Assembly (NCBI GenBank): GCA_027943245.1
Contig: JANDJZ010000592.1
Coordinates: forward strand, 1-16,117
Length of the DNA stretch: 16,117 nucleotides
Source of the DNA: Acanthamoeba sp. SK_2022b
Taxonomy: Eukaryota > Discosea > Longamoebia > Acanthamoebidae
Direction of reading: 5' to 3'
The translations under genes and the position numbers were made by a program. Of the stretch, positions 1 through 8,610 are shown in pieces; positions within the stretch are counted from its first letter, which is position 1, and each line of letters starts with the position of its first letter. A model generated the notes under the pieces. It did no database searches. It was not told where the DNA came from and saw only the letters and a list, made by a program, of their open reading frames with translations.

Positions 1-1562
1 CCGAAGAGGCGGGCGTGGCAGACGGAGTCCCCGAATACTACGGGCGATGGCGAACAAGGTAAAAGTAGAAAGGTCAGCAAAGACACCACGCGCCGCAAAC
101 GGGAGGCAAAAGGTGGCGTGCGGTGGTCGGTACCGATTGCTTGCTTTGCTGGGCTGTGTTATGGGGAAATGAGAAGAGAGAGAAAAGAAATGAGCGGCGC
201 TACAGAGAGCATGAAAAGGAGGAGGCGAGTGGGTGCCCACGCACACGAACTGCTGCTCTGCGAGCTCTGGGAGGAGTCGGACTGCGAAGAGGAGCCCTGT
301 CCGTCCAAGAGCGTCGCCAACACGAAGTCGACGTCGAAAGCGTTGAAGAAGTTCACCGAGAACAGGATCGGTCTGGTGTCCAGTCCACGCCCATGCAAGC
401 GTGAGAAAGAGCGCTCGAAACGCAACGGGGGTCGATGGCTATCATCTCGTACCTGCCGCCCTGCTCGAACCAGATGTTGATGGGCTGGCCAGCGACCTCG
501 CAGAAGCCGAGAAGGGCCTTGAACTCCTTCAGACAGAAGGTGATCTCGCCAGGCTCGGTGCCGACCGAGTACTCCTCAAAGTCACGCGGGTCGATCGTCA
601 GCTCCGTGTGCAGGATCTTGCTCGGCTGGCCTGTAGTAGTAGTAGGGAGGGGGGGAGCAACGTGAGGCCTCACGGCTCAGATGCCTGTGATGATGAAGAC
701 GATGAAGGTAGCGGGTGTGTCCGAGAGTAGTACTTCGTTTGTCCTCGTCGATGAAGCTCTTCACTTTGAACATTTTCTCGGTGATCTGGAAGGATATCTC
801 TTCCAGGCCGCTGTGGAAGTTCTGTACAACGTCGATGAGCAGCCTGTGCCGAGCGGAGAGTCAAAGACAAGTCATTAGACCAGGCCTGCCAATGAGACGT
901 CCATTCACATGTGCCACGCGCAGACTCGCTTACCGAGGACGGGAGGTGATCTTATTGGGACAGTTCTCCTTCGAGTAGACGGCCTGCAGCGCCTCGCATT
1001 CTTCAAACGTGAGCCGATAGGTCTTCTTGATGCCTGGCGCAGGGGAGAGAGAACATGAGGGAGAGGCGAGGAAGAGGAGAAGGGCAAGGTAAGAGGCGAG
1101 CACAAACCCAGGTTGCACAGAAGCTCGATGACCAGTCGAGACTCGGCCTCGTCCAGACGGATTGTACACTTCTGGACGGTGGTGATCGATCTGAAGACCG
1201 CCAAGCACGGCTGCACAAAGAGAGCAAATATTAACAAAATATTAGTGCATTTAAGAAATAGACAAGGTGAGAGACGAACCTTGAGGAGAACTTTACACTT
1301 GGGAAAGATTTCCGAGGTGAGCGTGTAGGACTCGAAGAAGTTGGGGCTGAAATTGATCGCCACGAAGGCCGAGCGAGCTTGATTCAATGTACGAAACACC
1401 AGCTGGAGGATAGATTTAATAACAGCTTTGCAGCTATTCCCTGATTTTAAATGGTACCTTGTCGGCGGCGGGCTCGAGAAAGAGCTCATCGCCCACCTTG
1501 GATAAGCAATTGATGATTTTGGCAAATATCTTGACACTACGCCCTGGAATCACGCACTCCAT
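1..1562 (-). CDS. RAD9: Rad9 homologue, 9-1-1 checkpoint clamp subunit (3' end off window)
   Basis: In the known family, Rad9 joins Rad1 and Hus1 in a PCNA-like ring loaded at damaged DNA in the nucleus, where it activates the ATR-type checkpoint kinase. Exons I can join in frame on the minus strand are 1562-1458, 1402-1280, 1210-1108, 1033-934, 843-734 and 630-453, then one starting at 372. All introns are GT-AG. Family landmarks appear in order: GDELFLEP near residue 28, FRTLNQARSAF near 38, VFRSITTVQKCTI near 81, FEECEALQAVY, ITFCLKEFKALLGF, and FVLATL closing the fold near residue 260. The start is the first ATG and matches the family N-terminus. After the clamp fold comes a Ser/Gln tail (about 325-255). 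That exon probably ends near 245 at a GTGCGT donor, and further tail exons near 145 to the left edge are plausible but unproven. The identification is firm; the C-terminus is not in view. Confidence 0.92.
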
Positions 1563-1643
1563 CTTCCTCCTCCAGCGTTGCACTCAATGACCAGCGAACA
1601 CCAATTGATTTTCCCCTCCTTGCTCGTTCTTCCAAGAAACATT

Positions 1644-1649
1644 TTTATT
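1644..1649 (-). terminator. Candidate polyadenylation signal for the barrel-protein gene
   Basis: The minus strand reads AATAAA here, about 190 nt beyond the stop codon at 1841, in an AT-rich stretch (1635-1680). It fits a eukaryotic poly(A) signal for the gene at 1841-2517. No cleavage site can be seen, and the same spacer must also hold the Rad9 promoter. Confidence 0.35.
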
Positions 1650-1840
1650 CCTCGAATTGAAAATTTTTTAATTTTGCGCAGGACGAAAATAACCCCCCTT
1701 CTCGTCTCTGCATGGCGGCAGTGGGCCTGCGAGTGCATTGTCCTCTCTACCACAAATGACAGATGTTGTGGTTGTGCTGAGCGGAGGTAGAGGTGGAAGC
1801 AAGCTGAGAAACATCATTCCATGAGCTGGTGTCGTCTCCT

Positions 1841-2517
1841 CTACTTCTTGAAGTTGGGAGTCCAGAACTTGCACACGTAAATGGCGTTGAGGCTCACCGC
1901 GTCGGTCTCCACCGTGCAGCTGCCCGACGCGCCGACGAACGCGCCCACGCCGCCCACCACGGCATAGGGCTGCGGCGTTTCCTGGTTGTTGAAGTTGTTG
2001 GCGCCGTTGAGCACCACCTGGTCGGTTCCGTTGTTGAAGTAGTGCACGATGCTGCACAGCTCGTAGAGGGAGCCGGTGTTGTTGACGGCGGGCGTCATGG
2101 TGCACAGACCCACGTCGAATCCCACCACCTTGGTCCCGCTCAGATCGTACAACAGGTTGCTCCACACGTCTGTGTGGGTGGGGTGTTGAGTATGCGTGTG
2201 AAGTGCATGAGATCAACAAACAACAAAAGGATCACCAACCAACCAACCAACACTGGGACAGAGGAGGAGGAGGAGGAGGCCCAGGACTTACCGTTCTGGA
2301 GGGGCGCCGTGCCGAAGAAGAGAGCACTGGGAGTCACGATGTCCGTCGTCGATATCTCGAGGACAGAGTAGCGGTGGAAAACCCAATCATCATCGTCGTC
2401 GTCGCCATCGTGCGATGAGCACTCGCCACGCCTTGCGTGGGCCGATGCGGCGTCGAGGGCGGTGGCAGCCAGGAGGGCGAGAGCGAGCACAGCGAGGAAC
2501 ACGATCTTGAGGCTCAT
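1841..2517 (-). CDS. Secreted allene-oxide-cyclase/dirigent barrel-like protein
   Basis: The gene has two exons, 2517-2292 and 2169-1841, joined by a GTAAGT...CACAG intron, giving 184 residues. The N-terminus is a clear signal peptide (SLKIVFLAVLALALLAATA, residues 2-20), so export is expected. A short acidic linker (six Asp in a row, near residue 40) precedes the domain. The rest resembles the AOC/dirigent eight-stranded barrel: FHRYSVLEIST, a central FDVGLCTM strand, a Gln/Asn-rich loop, and the glycine motif VVGGVGAFVGASG followed by a final strand IYVCKFW. Plant dirigent proteins steer radical coupling, and AOC makes a jasmonate precursor. Related barrels in microbes mostly have no known activity, so I assign a fold and not a reaction. 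Cysteines at about 107, 123, 159 and 176 could form disulfides. The frame is kept across the splice, so the model is solid. Confidence 0.8.
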
Positions 2518-2570
2518 GTCTGCTTGAGGGTGAGTGTTTGATTTGGTTGGTTCTTGCTGACAAGGGGCGG

Positions 2571-2580
2571 CTTTAAAAGG
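2571..2580 (-). promoter_or_regulatory. TATA-like element upstream of the barrel-protein gene
   Basis: The minus strand reads CCTTTTAAAG, a TATA-like stretch in GC-rich surroundings, about 55 nt upstream of the ATG at 2517. The position would give a short leader. It is suggested by sequence and spacing only. Confidence 0.35.
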
Positions 2581-3303
2581 CTGGGGAGAGATAAAGAGCT
2601 CGCCTGTGGTTGGTGAGACGGTGATGGGTGACCTGGTTGTCCCAAGCTTAAGTTCGAACCGTGAACTAGACATTTGACCAATCGGGGGTGGTGCTGTGAT
2701 AGCATATGTGGCCCGGGCAGAATGCGATAGCACTCCCTTTCTCGCCAAGGCCCAGTAACCACCATCTCATCTGGAACACGTTTTACACCACCACAAGCAC
2801 CTCCGCTGTGGCCTCAGAGTGTGCGAAATCTCGAAGCGCGCAACCACCTTGGTGCACCGCACACGCCAGGCCATCAACCGCCCCCAAGAACATCCGTCGG
2901 CCAACGTGGGCAAGAGAGAGAGAGATGAAGAGTGGGGGGAATGTTGTTGAGGGAGACGTGGACGGGTGTCGAGCGGACCGACCGCGGGTTCAAGAAAGAG
3001 GGAAAGCGCAGAGGAGAGAGTGGAGCACGCGCGTGGGCGAAGAGTCGGGCTTTCGCTCGTGCGGTGTCGCGACGTGTGGCTGTGTGGCCACGACGTCGTG
3101 TCCGCGACGTGCGTCGTTTGCAAGGCGCTCGCCGTGCATACGGCAGATAGGCGGCAGACGATCAGACCGCCCGTCGTTGCACGGCCTCGCATTCGCGCGA
3201 ACGAAGGCGCGCCTCAAGCTCAGCTTCACCTCTACCGTGCGCCCTCCTTCGCTGTGTGTACCGACAATCAAACGCCATTTGAGCAAAACGCTGCTGTCGC
3301 GCT
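2581..3303. other. Intergenic spacer, no supported gene
   Basis: This spacer lies between the 3' end of UPF3 and the promoter of the barrel gene. Open frames cross it on both strands, but none shows a protein-like pattern, a recognisable motif, or splice signals that would extend it. It is GC-rich, with a GAGAGAGAG run near 2919. I see no RNA gene. Confidence 0.5.
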
Positions 3304-4832
3304 TCACTCCATCAAGTTGCGAGCGCCGCCCTGTTGATGAAATATGAGAGTGGTTGGTGTGTGACTCCTGGCAACTAACGAGAAGGCAGCAGGAGCAGCC
3401 CCGTACCCGCTGCGCGGCGTTCTTAGCAGGCGCGGTCGATGATGGAGCAGAGGCCGACACGATGGGCTTCTCGCGCGCAGCGATGCGGATCTCGCCTGGC
3501 TCGAGCTGCTTCTGTATGGCCACCCAGGAGGGCGCCTTCGGGTCAGCCGCTGCCGCCGCGGCCCCCTTTGTTCGTCGCTTCCCTTCGCCATCGCCCTTTC
3601 GGCCGCCGCCACCGGCGTTCTTCTCAGCCTTGGCCTTGGCCTTTCTTTCCGCGTCCCTCTTGCGCGCGCGTTCCCTCTTCTCCGTCGCGGCGGTCTTGCC
3701 TCCTCCAGCGGCAGCCGTGTCGGCAGCCTTCTCCTTCGCCTCCTTTCGCTTCTTCCTGCGCTCGCCCTTGCGTCGCTCGTCGCGCACCTGGAGAGGGCAG
3801 AAGGGAAACGGCAAGAGTCAGAAAAGCCGCTTTAGCGCGGGCCACAGCACCGGTGGCGGTGGAGCTATGTGGGCTGGAGTTCGTACGTTCTTCTTTTGAG
3901 CGCGAAGCTTCTTGCGTTGAAGCATTTCCAGCAGCAGCGGCGACATGATCGCCGGCGCCCTGCCACCGTTGAGATCTTCAACAACGGTGACAAAAGTGAG
4001 TCATCATAGATTTGTGGGTGGGGGGGAGTGACGGTGACGGTACCTATCAGCTCCTTCTCTTCGGTGAGCCGCTTCTCGAGCTGGGCCTCGGCCGAAAGGA
4101 GAGGAGCGACCGGAGCCGAGAGCTCCTCGACAAACTTCAAGTAGTCTTCGTCTGGTACGCCACACCGCGCCACGCAGCCATGTGAACGACGGAGGTTGAG
4201 ACAATGCGGTCATGCCCGGAGGGTCGAGGTGGCTGCCGTCACGCACCTTGCAAGATCGTGCCCTGACGTGCATCGACCTTCCTGCGCGGTTTGGGAATGC
4301 GCTGGAAGGGCGCGTACTCCACGAGCGCAGCGTACTCGACACCTGGAGCCGCGGAGTGCATGGTGTACTGCGTAAGTGCGACTGCTGTCTAGAAGAGCCA
4401 GGTCTTGTCGAGGGAGGGGGAACCCTTGGCATCAACGAATAGGTGTCCGTTGAACTTCTGAGCGAACTCGAAGAGGTCCTGTGGATTCTTGAAGTTCATT
4501 ACGCAGTAGGACTTGACTCGCTTTGTGGCACTGGTGTGAAGATGTCAAGTAGCAGAAGGGGCGCTTCATTTGCAGAAAGAGTACGTACCTGGCCTTGCCG
4601 GCCACGTAGAAGAAGTAATCCACGCAATCGTCAACGCTCACGATCTGATTGACTGCTGTGCGGAACTGGTCTTCGTTGAGACCGGGAGGCAGGTTGCTGA
4701 CTTCAACCTTTGTGCGCGGCTTAGACTCTTTGGCTGCATTGTTGGTCGCAGCCTTGCCCTCTGCCTGAAATGAGCATTAATCAAATGGTAAATCAGCGTT
4801 CAAAAGTTCAAGGGCAGCACCTTTTCGGCCAT
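3304..4832 (-). CDS. UPF3: UPF3 homologue, nonsense-mediated mRNA decay factor
   Basis: Upf3 links the exon-junction complex to Upf2 and Upf1 and shuttles between nucleus and cytoplasm in nonsense-mediated decay. Eight exons join in frame to 331 residues: 4832-4821, 4764-4589, 4530-4424, 4342-4247, 4151-4044, 3975-3887, 3787-3407 and 3330-3304. Exon 1 codes only MAEK. The Smg-4/UPF3 domain (about residues 22-115) is recognisable: KVEVSNLPPGLNEDQF (RNP-like strand), SYCVMNFKNPQDLFEFAQKF, LFVDAKGVEYAALVEYAPFQ. Then come DEDYLKFVEEL, a region matching the family middle segment (LTEEKELI, PLLLEML), and a long Lys/Arg/Glu-rich helix (about 185-270). The last exon codes GGARNLME and the stop. The acceptors of exons 4 and 6 were chosen because they alone restore the family sequence. 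The C-terminal exon-junction-binding motif is not obvious, so EJC contact is uncertain. Confidence 0.93.
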
Positions 4833-4997
4833 GATGTGTACACGTTAACAACGTAGAGTTTCAAAGAAAGGCCTCGCTCTGCGATTAGTATTTTATTTAA
4901 TTAATCTCTGCCTCAAATGTTTTTTGGCTCCCAACTTTGTCGACGGAAGGTGGGCGGTAATTTCTGCCAACTTGAGCGCTGCCCAGACAAAGAGACA

Positions 4998-5012
4998 GCT
5001 TTGCTCTTCATC
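4998..5012 (+). repeat. 15-mer direct repeat, copy 1, in the leader of the 97-residue gene
   Basis: GCTTTGCTCTTCATC. It matches the copy at 5031-5045 at 14 of 15 positions. Confidence 0.7.
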
Positions 5013-5030
5013 TTTCAAACAACCAAGACC

Positions 5031-5045
5031 GCTTTACTCTTCATC
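5031..5045 (+). repeat. 15-mer direct repeat, copy 2, 30 nt before the start codon
   Basis: GCTTTACTCTTCATC, with a 33-bp offset from copy 1. The tandem pyrimidine-rich copies could be an initiator or translational-control element, or chance in a CT-rich leader. Confidence 0.7.
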
Positions 5046-5074
5046 CTTTTTTTTCCCAACACACACCGCGAACC

Positions 5075-5368
5075 ATGAATGCCGCTATTTCAAGCCCCAA
5101 TGCCCTCCCAAGCCACAGGAACGGTGTAGCCGCGAGTAACATTAACATCTACAAGCGCAGGAGCCCTCCGCGTAGTACAAGCAACATGAAGGAGATCAAC
5201 TTCGCCTACGTCGATTCCCAGATCCTTCAACGGCCCAAGACTTCTAAGCGCTCTACACCTGCCGAGACCTACGACGCCTCGTCGACCAGTCTCTACCCCG
5301 AATTCGAGATCGACGCATACGCATCGAACGAGGACCTCATCAAGGCCTTCGTTTCCGCCAACGCCTAG
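5075..5368 (+). CDS. Small orphan protein, 97 residues
   Basis: This is a single-exon frame with ATG in good context (CGAACCATGA) downstream of a promoter-like, pyrimidine-rich leader. I do not recognise the family. The N-terminal half is basic and Ser/Pro/Asn-rich (KRRSPPRSTSN near residue 27), which suggests disorder. The C-terminal third is acidic and more ordered-looking (SLYPEFEIDAYASNEDLIKAF). Codon use is strongly GC-ending (TTC, ATC, GAG, AAG, CTC), like the confident genes, which is the main coding evidence. No signal peptide, membrane segment or zinc motif is present. It diverges from UPF3 but need not share its function. The small size and lack of introns are unusual beside its neighbours. 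Confidence 0.6.
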   Translation: MNAAISSPNALPSHRNGVAASNINIYKRRSPPRSTSNMKEINFAYVDSQILQRPKTSKRSTPAETYDASSTSLYPEFEIDAYASNEDLIKAFVSANA

Positions 5369-5958
5369 ACGCGTTGTAGAAACCGCAACCCGCGACGTAG
5401 CAAGAGCTGCTCACGCCGCACGGGCCAGATCAGGCCAGCAGTCCGAGACCGCTCACCCGAGCCCGTCTTGATCTTCAGGCTTACCTAACACCCCTTCTCA
5501 CTGCTCGCATGCACTCACACGTGCTGCGCTAGAGTAAGTGATTAGCGGGCTGTTCACTTCTCGCTTTCCCCCCGAGGATGCGTCGAGATCTTTCCGCCAG
5601 GGCGCCGCATGGTCTCTGGCCAGTTCGAGATTTCCCACGGAGAACCTGCTCATGTCGTTCATCCAAGGTTTGTCACACATTCACCACACTTCCACGTTGA
5701 ACTTCCTACCAATACTGTGTAGTGCTACTCGCTTCAGTAAGTGGTCCACCTCTTACTGGTGCGTGGTAAACACGGTACCCGTCCCCACAACATCACCAGC
5801 TGTAATAAACCCTCCCTATGTTATCGAGCTCCACTTCAACACGTGTTGAAAGTTGGCCGCTACCGTCTCGAGCGTGAATGCTGAATCTAAGACGACGTCC
5901 GCTCGGGTACGCTCTCGTACGCTTGTTACGCCACTGAAGATTACTGTTTAGTGTTTCG
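5369..5958. other. Convergent 3' spacer with one candidate plus-strand poly(A) signal
   Basis: This stretch lies between the stop of the 97-residue gene (plus) and the stop of the zincin gene (minus). The only frame of note (from 5538) lacks an ATG at its start and resembles no family. An AATAAA occurs at 5804-5809 on the plus strand, 436 nt past the plus-strand stop, so it may or may not end that transcript. Nothing else is visible. Confidence 0.4.
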
Positions 5959-6905
5959 TTATTGGCCTTCGTCTTCGTCTGGCAAACAGAAGAGGAAGGG
6001 ATGCTCTTCGGCAAAGGCCCGCACTTGCTCAAAGAACGCTTCGTCGTGCCGATCGTTGTTGAAGCCTGGGGGAAAAAGATGAAGCGTGTCGGCGCACTAA
6101 AGGTCGTACTGGGAGGGCCTCATTCGAATGGATGCACGGTACCGCCAAAGAGGTGAGTGAACTCATGGAGAATGAGCCACAGGAGGTGTTCCTCCTTCAG
6201 ACCTCTACAGTAACGATCCAGGAAGGGCTGCTCGCAGGGGTAGCCGGACTCGCTTCCGTCCCGCAAGCCTTGCTCGAGGGCCGAGGTCGAAAATGTTATG
6301 TAGCCGGTCATTGCTGACGTGTCGGCGAAGGTAAGCTCGCCTGGGCGGCCGCTTGGAGGTGAGAGTGCGCTCACGCTGATGGATGAGGCGAGCGTGGAGG
6401 GGTGCGTGCCTGCTCTCTCGTGGGTGACCTTTGCACGAAATGCGAGGCGCACGTCTCTGGCCCTCACCATAAGGCTCTTGGAGTGGCCGTGCGCCCACAC
6501 CAGATAGGCCAATACTTCCTCCATCACAGGCTTGTACAGCTCTGGTCGCAGCCTGATGAAAGGAACTGTTGTAAGCTACAAGAGGTATTGCTTCGTGCGC
6601 ATAGGCTTCAGTACGTTGGTGCCTTGCGACTCTGGTGCTTGAAGGCTTTGAGCCTCTGTCTGAATGCCTCCCTGTCTCTATCGAGCTTGAATGTGTGTTT
6701 GCGTGGCGGCACGTACACCAGCGTGGGATGGTCTTGTACATCGCTCTTTTTTTCAGCATCGGGGCAATGCTTGGCTAAGTGGCCAACCTTGCCGCAGTGA
6801 AAGCACTCCTTCTCCTTCCTGTTTCGAAGAACGTTTTAGTGTTCGTGTTGGTATGCCCAATACAAAGACACACCTTGTTAGCTTCTTCTTGCTTGGTGTT
6901 TGCAT
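5959..6905 (-). CDS. CCHC zinc-knuckle protein with C-terminal Wss1/SprT-like zincin motif
   Basis: Four exons, 6905-6874, 6818-6615, 6552-6143 and 6065-5959, join in frame to 250 residues; all introns are GT-AG. A CCHC knuckle, CFHCGKVGHLAKHC (Cys16, Cys19, His24, Cys29), follows a basic N-terminus. It is the type that binds single-stranded RNA or DNA. A charged linker follows (YVPPRKHTFKLDRDREAF). The C-terminal part carries LILHEFTHLFG (His208, Glu209, His212) and, across the last splice, NNDRHDEAFFEQVRAF with His222. HExxH with a downstream His-Asp-x-x-Phe resembles the WLM/Wss1, SprT and M48-like small metallopeptidases, where the two motif histidines and the later one hold zinc and the Glu is catalytic. 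The splice restoring His222 is supported by frame and by a CTTTTTCCCCCAG acceptor. The substrate is unknown. The start is the first in-frame ATG and has a GCCACC context. A domesticated mobile-element origin of the knuckle is possible. Confidence 0.82.
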
Positions 6906-7026
6906 GGTGGCGGTTGGCCTGGTAGGCTTTGCTGCCCTGAGTTTACTGTTTGTTAATTTCCATAGAATGGTTAAGTGAACACTAATCACACGAAGACAAC
7001 CCAGGGAGCAGAGCAGTCAAGATGCC

Positions 7027-7086
7027 AAGCTGCTGGTGGTGGCCAGAGGTGGTCAGGGGCCAGGTGGTGGCCAGGTGGCAGCCAGA
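7027..7086. repeat. Imperfect GGTGGCCAGG-type tandem repeats
   Basis: The unit GGTGGYCAGG and variants recur about five times head to tail at the left side of the CpG-poor block. The copies differ at several positions, so it is an old or degenerate minisatellite. Confidence 0.5.
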
Positions 7087-7092
7087 CAGTGG

Positions 7093-7129
7093 GGTGATAT
7101 ATGGGTGGCCCTGGGAGGGCAATATCACC
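7093..7129. repeat. 8-bp inverted repeat with 21-nt loop
   Basis: GGTGATAT at 7093-7100 pairs with ATATCACC at 7122-7129. The 10-mer TATCACCTCA at 7123-7132 occurs again at 7196-7205, where it overlaps the stop codon of the minus-strand ORF. No terminator logic can be claimed. Confidence 0.45.
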
Positions 7130-7197
7130 TCAAGTAATAATGTCATAACCACACCATCTTAAATGATTAGATCCTTATCAAGTACCTCAAAAAGGTA

Positions 7198-7725
7198 TCA
7201 CCTCATCTTCAATCCTGGTGGTTTGGCTCTACTGCAGAGGACATGGCTATCCTTCTCATCACACATGAAGATCAATGTCCAGAAATAACCAACTGGCAGG
7301 AAGGAAACTGCTGTTTGTGACATGCACAATACAGTATGACAATGCTGCATACTATACTTTCCTCCTTTTTTTCTCTGACTCATGGCTGGATAAGGTTTCA
7401 TAACACACTGGAGGGCCAGGCCCTGCAGGCAGTGGGGCAGGAGGGTAGAGTTGATCACCTCCTGCACAGTGGAAACTAGCTCCAACACCTGAGTCAGTGT
7501 GCCACAGAGCTCCATGGCAGCCAGCTTGGCGCAGCCAGCCTTGATATCCTGACTGAGTGCATTGAGCTCCAGTGGGGCGTCGAGAACTGTGCCACAGAGG
7601 GGCATTGTGACCAGGACCACGCCATAGGCAGGTGGGTTAGGACAGGCGCACATCTCATCTGAGTCTGCAACTGAGGCCCAGCCAGCAAAGAAAACCAAGA
7701 CCACCAATAACAGGCATGTGTCCAT
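7198..7725 (-). CDS. Putative secreted cysteine-rich protein in the CpG-poor block
   Basis: This is an uninterrupted frame of 175 codons plus stop from ATG 7725. It begins with a signal peptide (CLLLVVLVFFAGWASVA), then a Cys-rich stretch of about 100 residues with Cys at MCAC, MPLCG, AGCAKL, MELCG, LPHCL and ALQC. Up to about PYPAMSQ (near 7378) codons are CTG/GTG/GCC-rich and look selected. Beyond that the frame turns lysine-rich and irregular, so the true gene may leave it through an intron I cannot place. The HCLQGLALQCVMKPYP spacing faintly recalls the end of a Frizzled-type cysteine-rich domain; I do not assert that. Five of the seven CpGs in the whole block fall within its N-terminal half. 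It could be a host gene, a gene of an inserted element, or a partial pseudogene. Confidence 0.42.
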   Translation of the reverse strand: MDTCLLLVVLVFFAGWASVADSDEMCACPNPPAYGVVLVTMPLCGTVLDAPLELNALSQDIKAGCAKLAAMELCGTLTQVLELVSTVQEVINSTLLPHCLQGLALQCVMKPYPAMSQRKKGGKYSMQHCHTVLCMSQTAVSFLPVGYFWTLIFMCDEKDSHVLCSRAKPPGLKMR

Positions 7726-8029
7726 TGCTTCTTACAGCATGGCAACTCAGGAAATGGTGTGGTTTGTCTCATTCTTCTGCATTGAATGGCCTGAGTTGAA
7801 AATTCAGTAGTGCAAAAGAAAAAATATGGAACACAACATGGCTTTCATAGCTGTCATGGTGGCCCCAGCCCATAGAAACTAGTGATACACAGGTGCAGAA
7901 GATGTGAGTGGAAGGGCACCTTTAACTAAAACTGACTTGAGGCTGCCACAGTGCTCAAACCGCTCATCACCAATCTCAACACCCACCAAGGCCTCCATGC
8001 CATCTTCACATCAGCACTAAATCTTCACT
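7726..8029. other. CpG-poor spacer, nothing recognised
   Basis: It has no open frame of note and no RNA gene or repeat that I can support. It would contain the promoter of the ORF ending at 7198 if that is a gene. Confidence 0.4.
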
Positions 8030-8122
8030 TTATTTATTGCCCATCAGCCACTTTGTGACTCTTTGGTCAGGCTTCAGCTTGTTGGGCTTGGTGAATTCAG
8101 TGACTGTAACTGACAGCTTCAT
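8030..8122 (-). other. Coding-like terminal exon fragment, 30 codons plus stop
   Basis: The minus strand reads an ATG at 8122, then a patterned peptide (KLSVTVTEFTKPNKLKPDQR at residues 2-21) ending in TKWLMGNK and a stop at 8030. The codons are AAG/CTG/ACC/GTC-rich, and AATAAATAAAG overlaps the stop, which could serve as poly(A) signal. A CCAG acceptor lies just upstream (8128-8131). It may be the last exon of a decayed or unrecognised gene; upstream exons could not be joined convincingly. An open but weak stretch on the same strand (about 8547-8395) reads TQIMVATGGTYQHHLMVAL. Confidence 0.25.
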
Positions 8123-8609
8123 GGCAACTGGTCAGTTATCCATATATATCTATCTATATGGCTCTTAGTGATACCACTGTTTCTTGGACAAATACTTTCA
8201 CCCAAACGCTATCTGTAACACATTAGCCTTTACAACACTAACCTGTTCCACATTCTGTTGCACATGCTCTGACATTCTACAATCCATCCAACAAGCATCT
8301 GCCTTATGCTAACCTTTTTGTGAGTAGCAGTGTGGCCAGGATATGTCAAGGCCATTAATGATGATTGAATGGGTAGATTTCAATTGGTCACAATGAGATC
8401 CCATTAAGGCATCCACTTGGAGAATTGTTAGCAATAATATTGCTTTTTGTGACCCCAGGGGCAGCCAATGCTACCATGAGATGGTGCTGATAGGTGCCAC
8501 CAGTAGCCACCATGATCTGAGTGTTGAGTGTTGTAGCAGCCTTGTTATCTAGCCAGATATAGGAATGTTAGAGCATCACAAAAGGCAACAACACAAAACA
8601 CTACCAAAA
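8123..8609. other. CpG-poor stretch with no joined gene
   Basis: It contains short AT-rich runs (TATATATCTATCTATAT near 8141-8158) and the weak coding-like minus-strand stretch noted with the preceding entry. No promoter, tRNA or terminal repeat was found. Confidence 0.35.
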
Positions 8610-8610
8610 C

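Larger units (their letters stand above)
4833..5074. promoter_or_regulatory. Shared divergent promoter region between UPF3 and the 97-residue gene
   Basis: Only 242 bp separate the two divergent start codons. The region holds an AT-rich core (4885-4905, ATTAGTATTTTATTTAATTA), the most AT-rich point of the spacer. A pyrimidine-rich leader follows on the plus side, ending in an eight-T run just before 5055. Two near-identical 15-mers lie in the plus-side leader (see repeat entries). Confidence 0.5.

Noticed and set aside
2651..2660. Possible tRNA B-box (GGTTCGAACT on the minus strand)
   Set aside because: The flanks do not form a T-stem, and no acceptor stem or A-box lies at the right distance.
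2706..3347. 213-codon plus-strand frame in the barrel/UPF3 spacer
   Set aside because: Arg/Ser/Pro-rich with no motif or regular pattern. It runs antisense into the last UPF3 exon and looks like a by-product of GC-rich DNA.
5538..5849. 103-codon plus-strand frame
   Set aside because: No ATG at its start, irregular composition, and it lies in a convergent 3' spacer.
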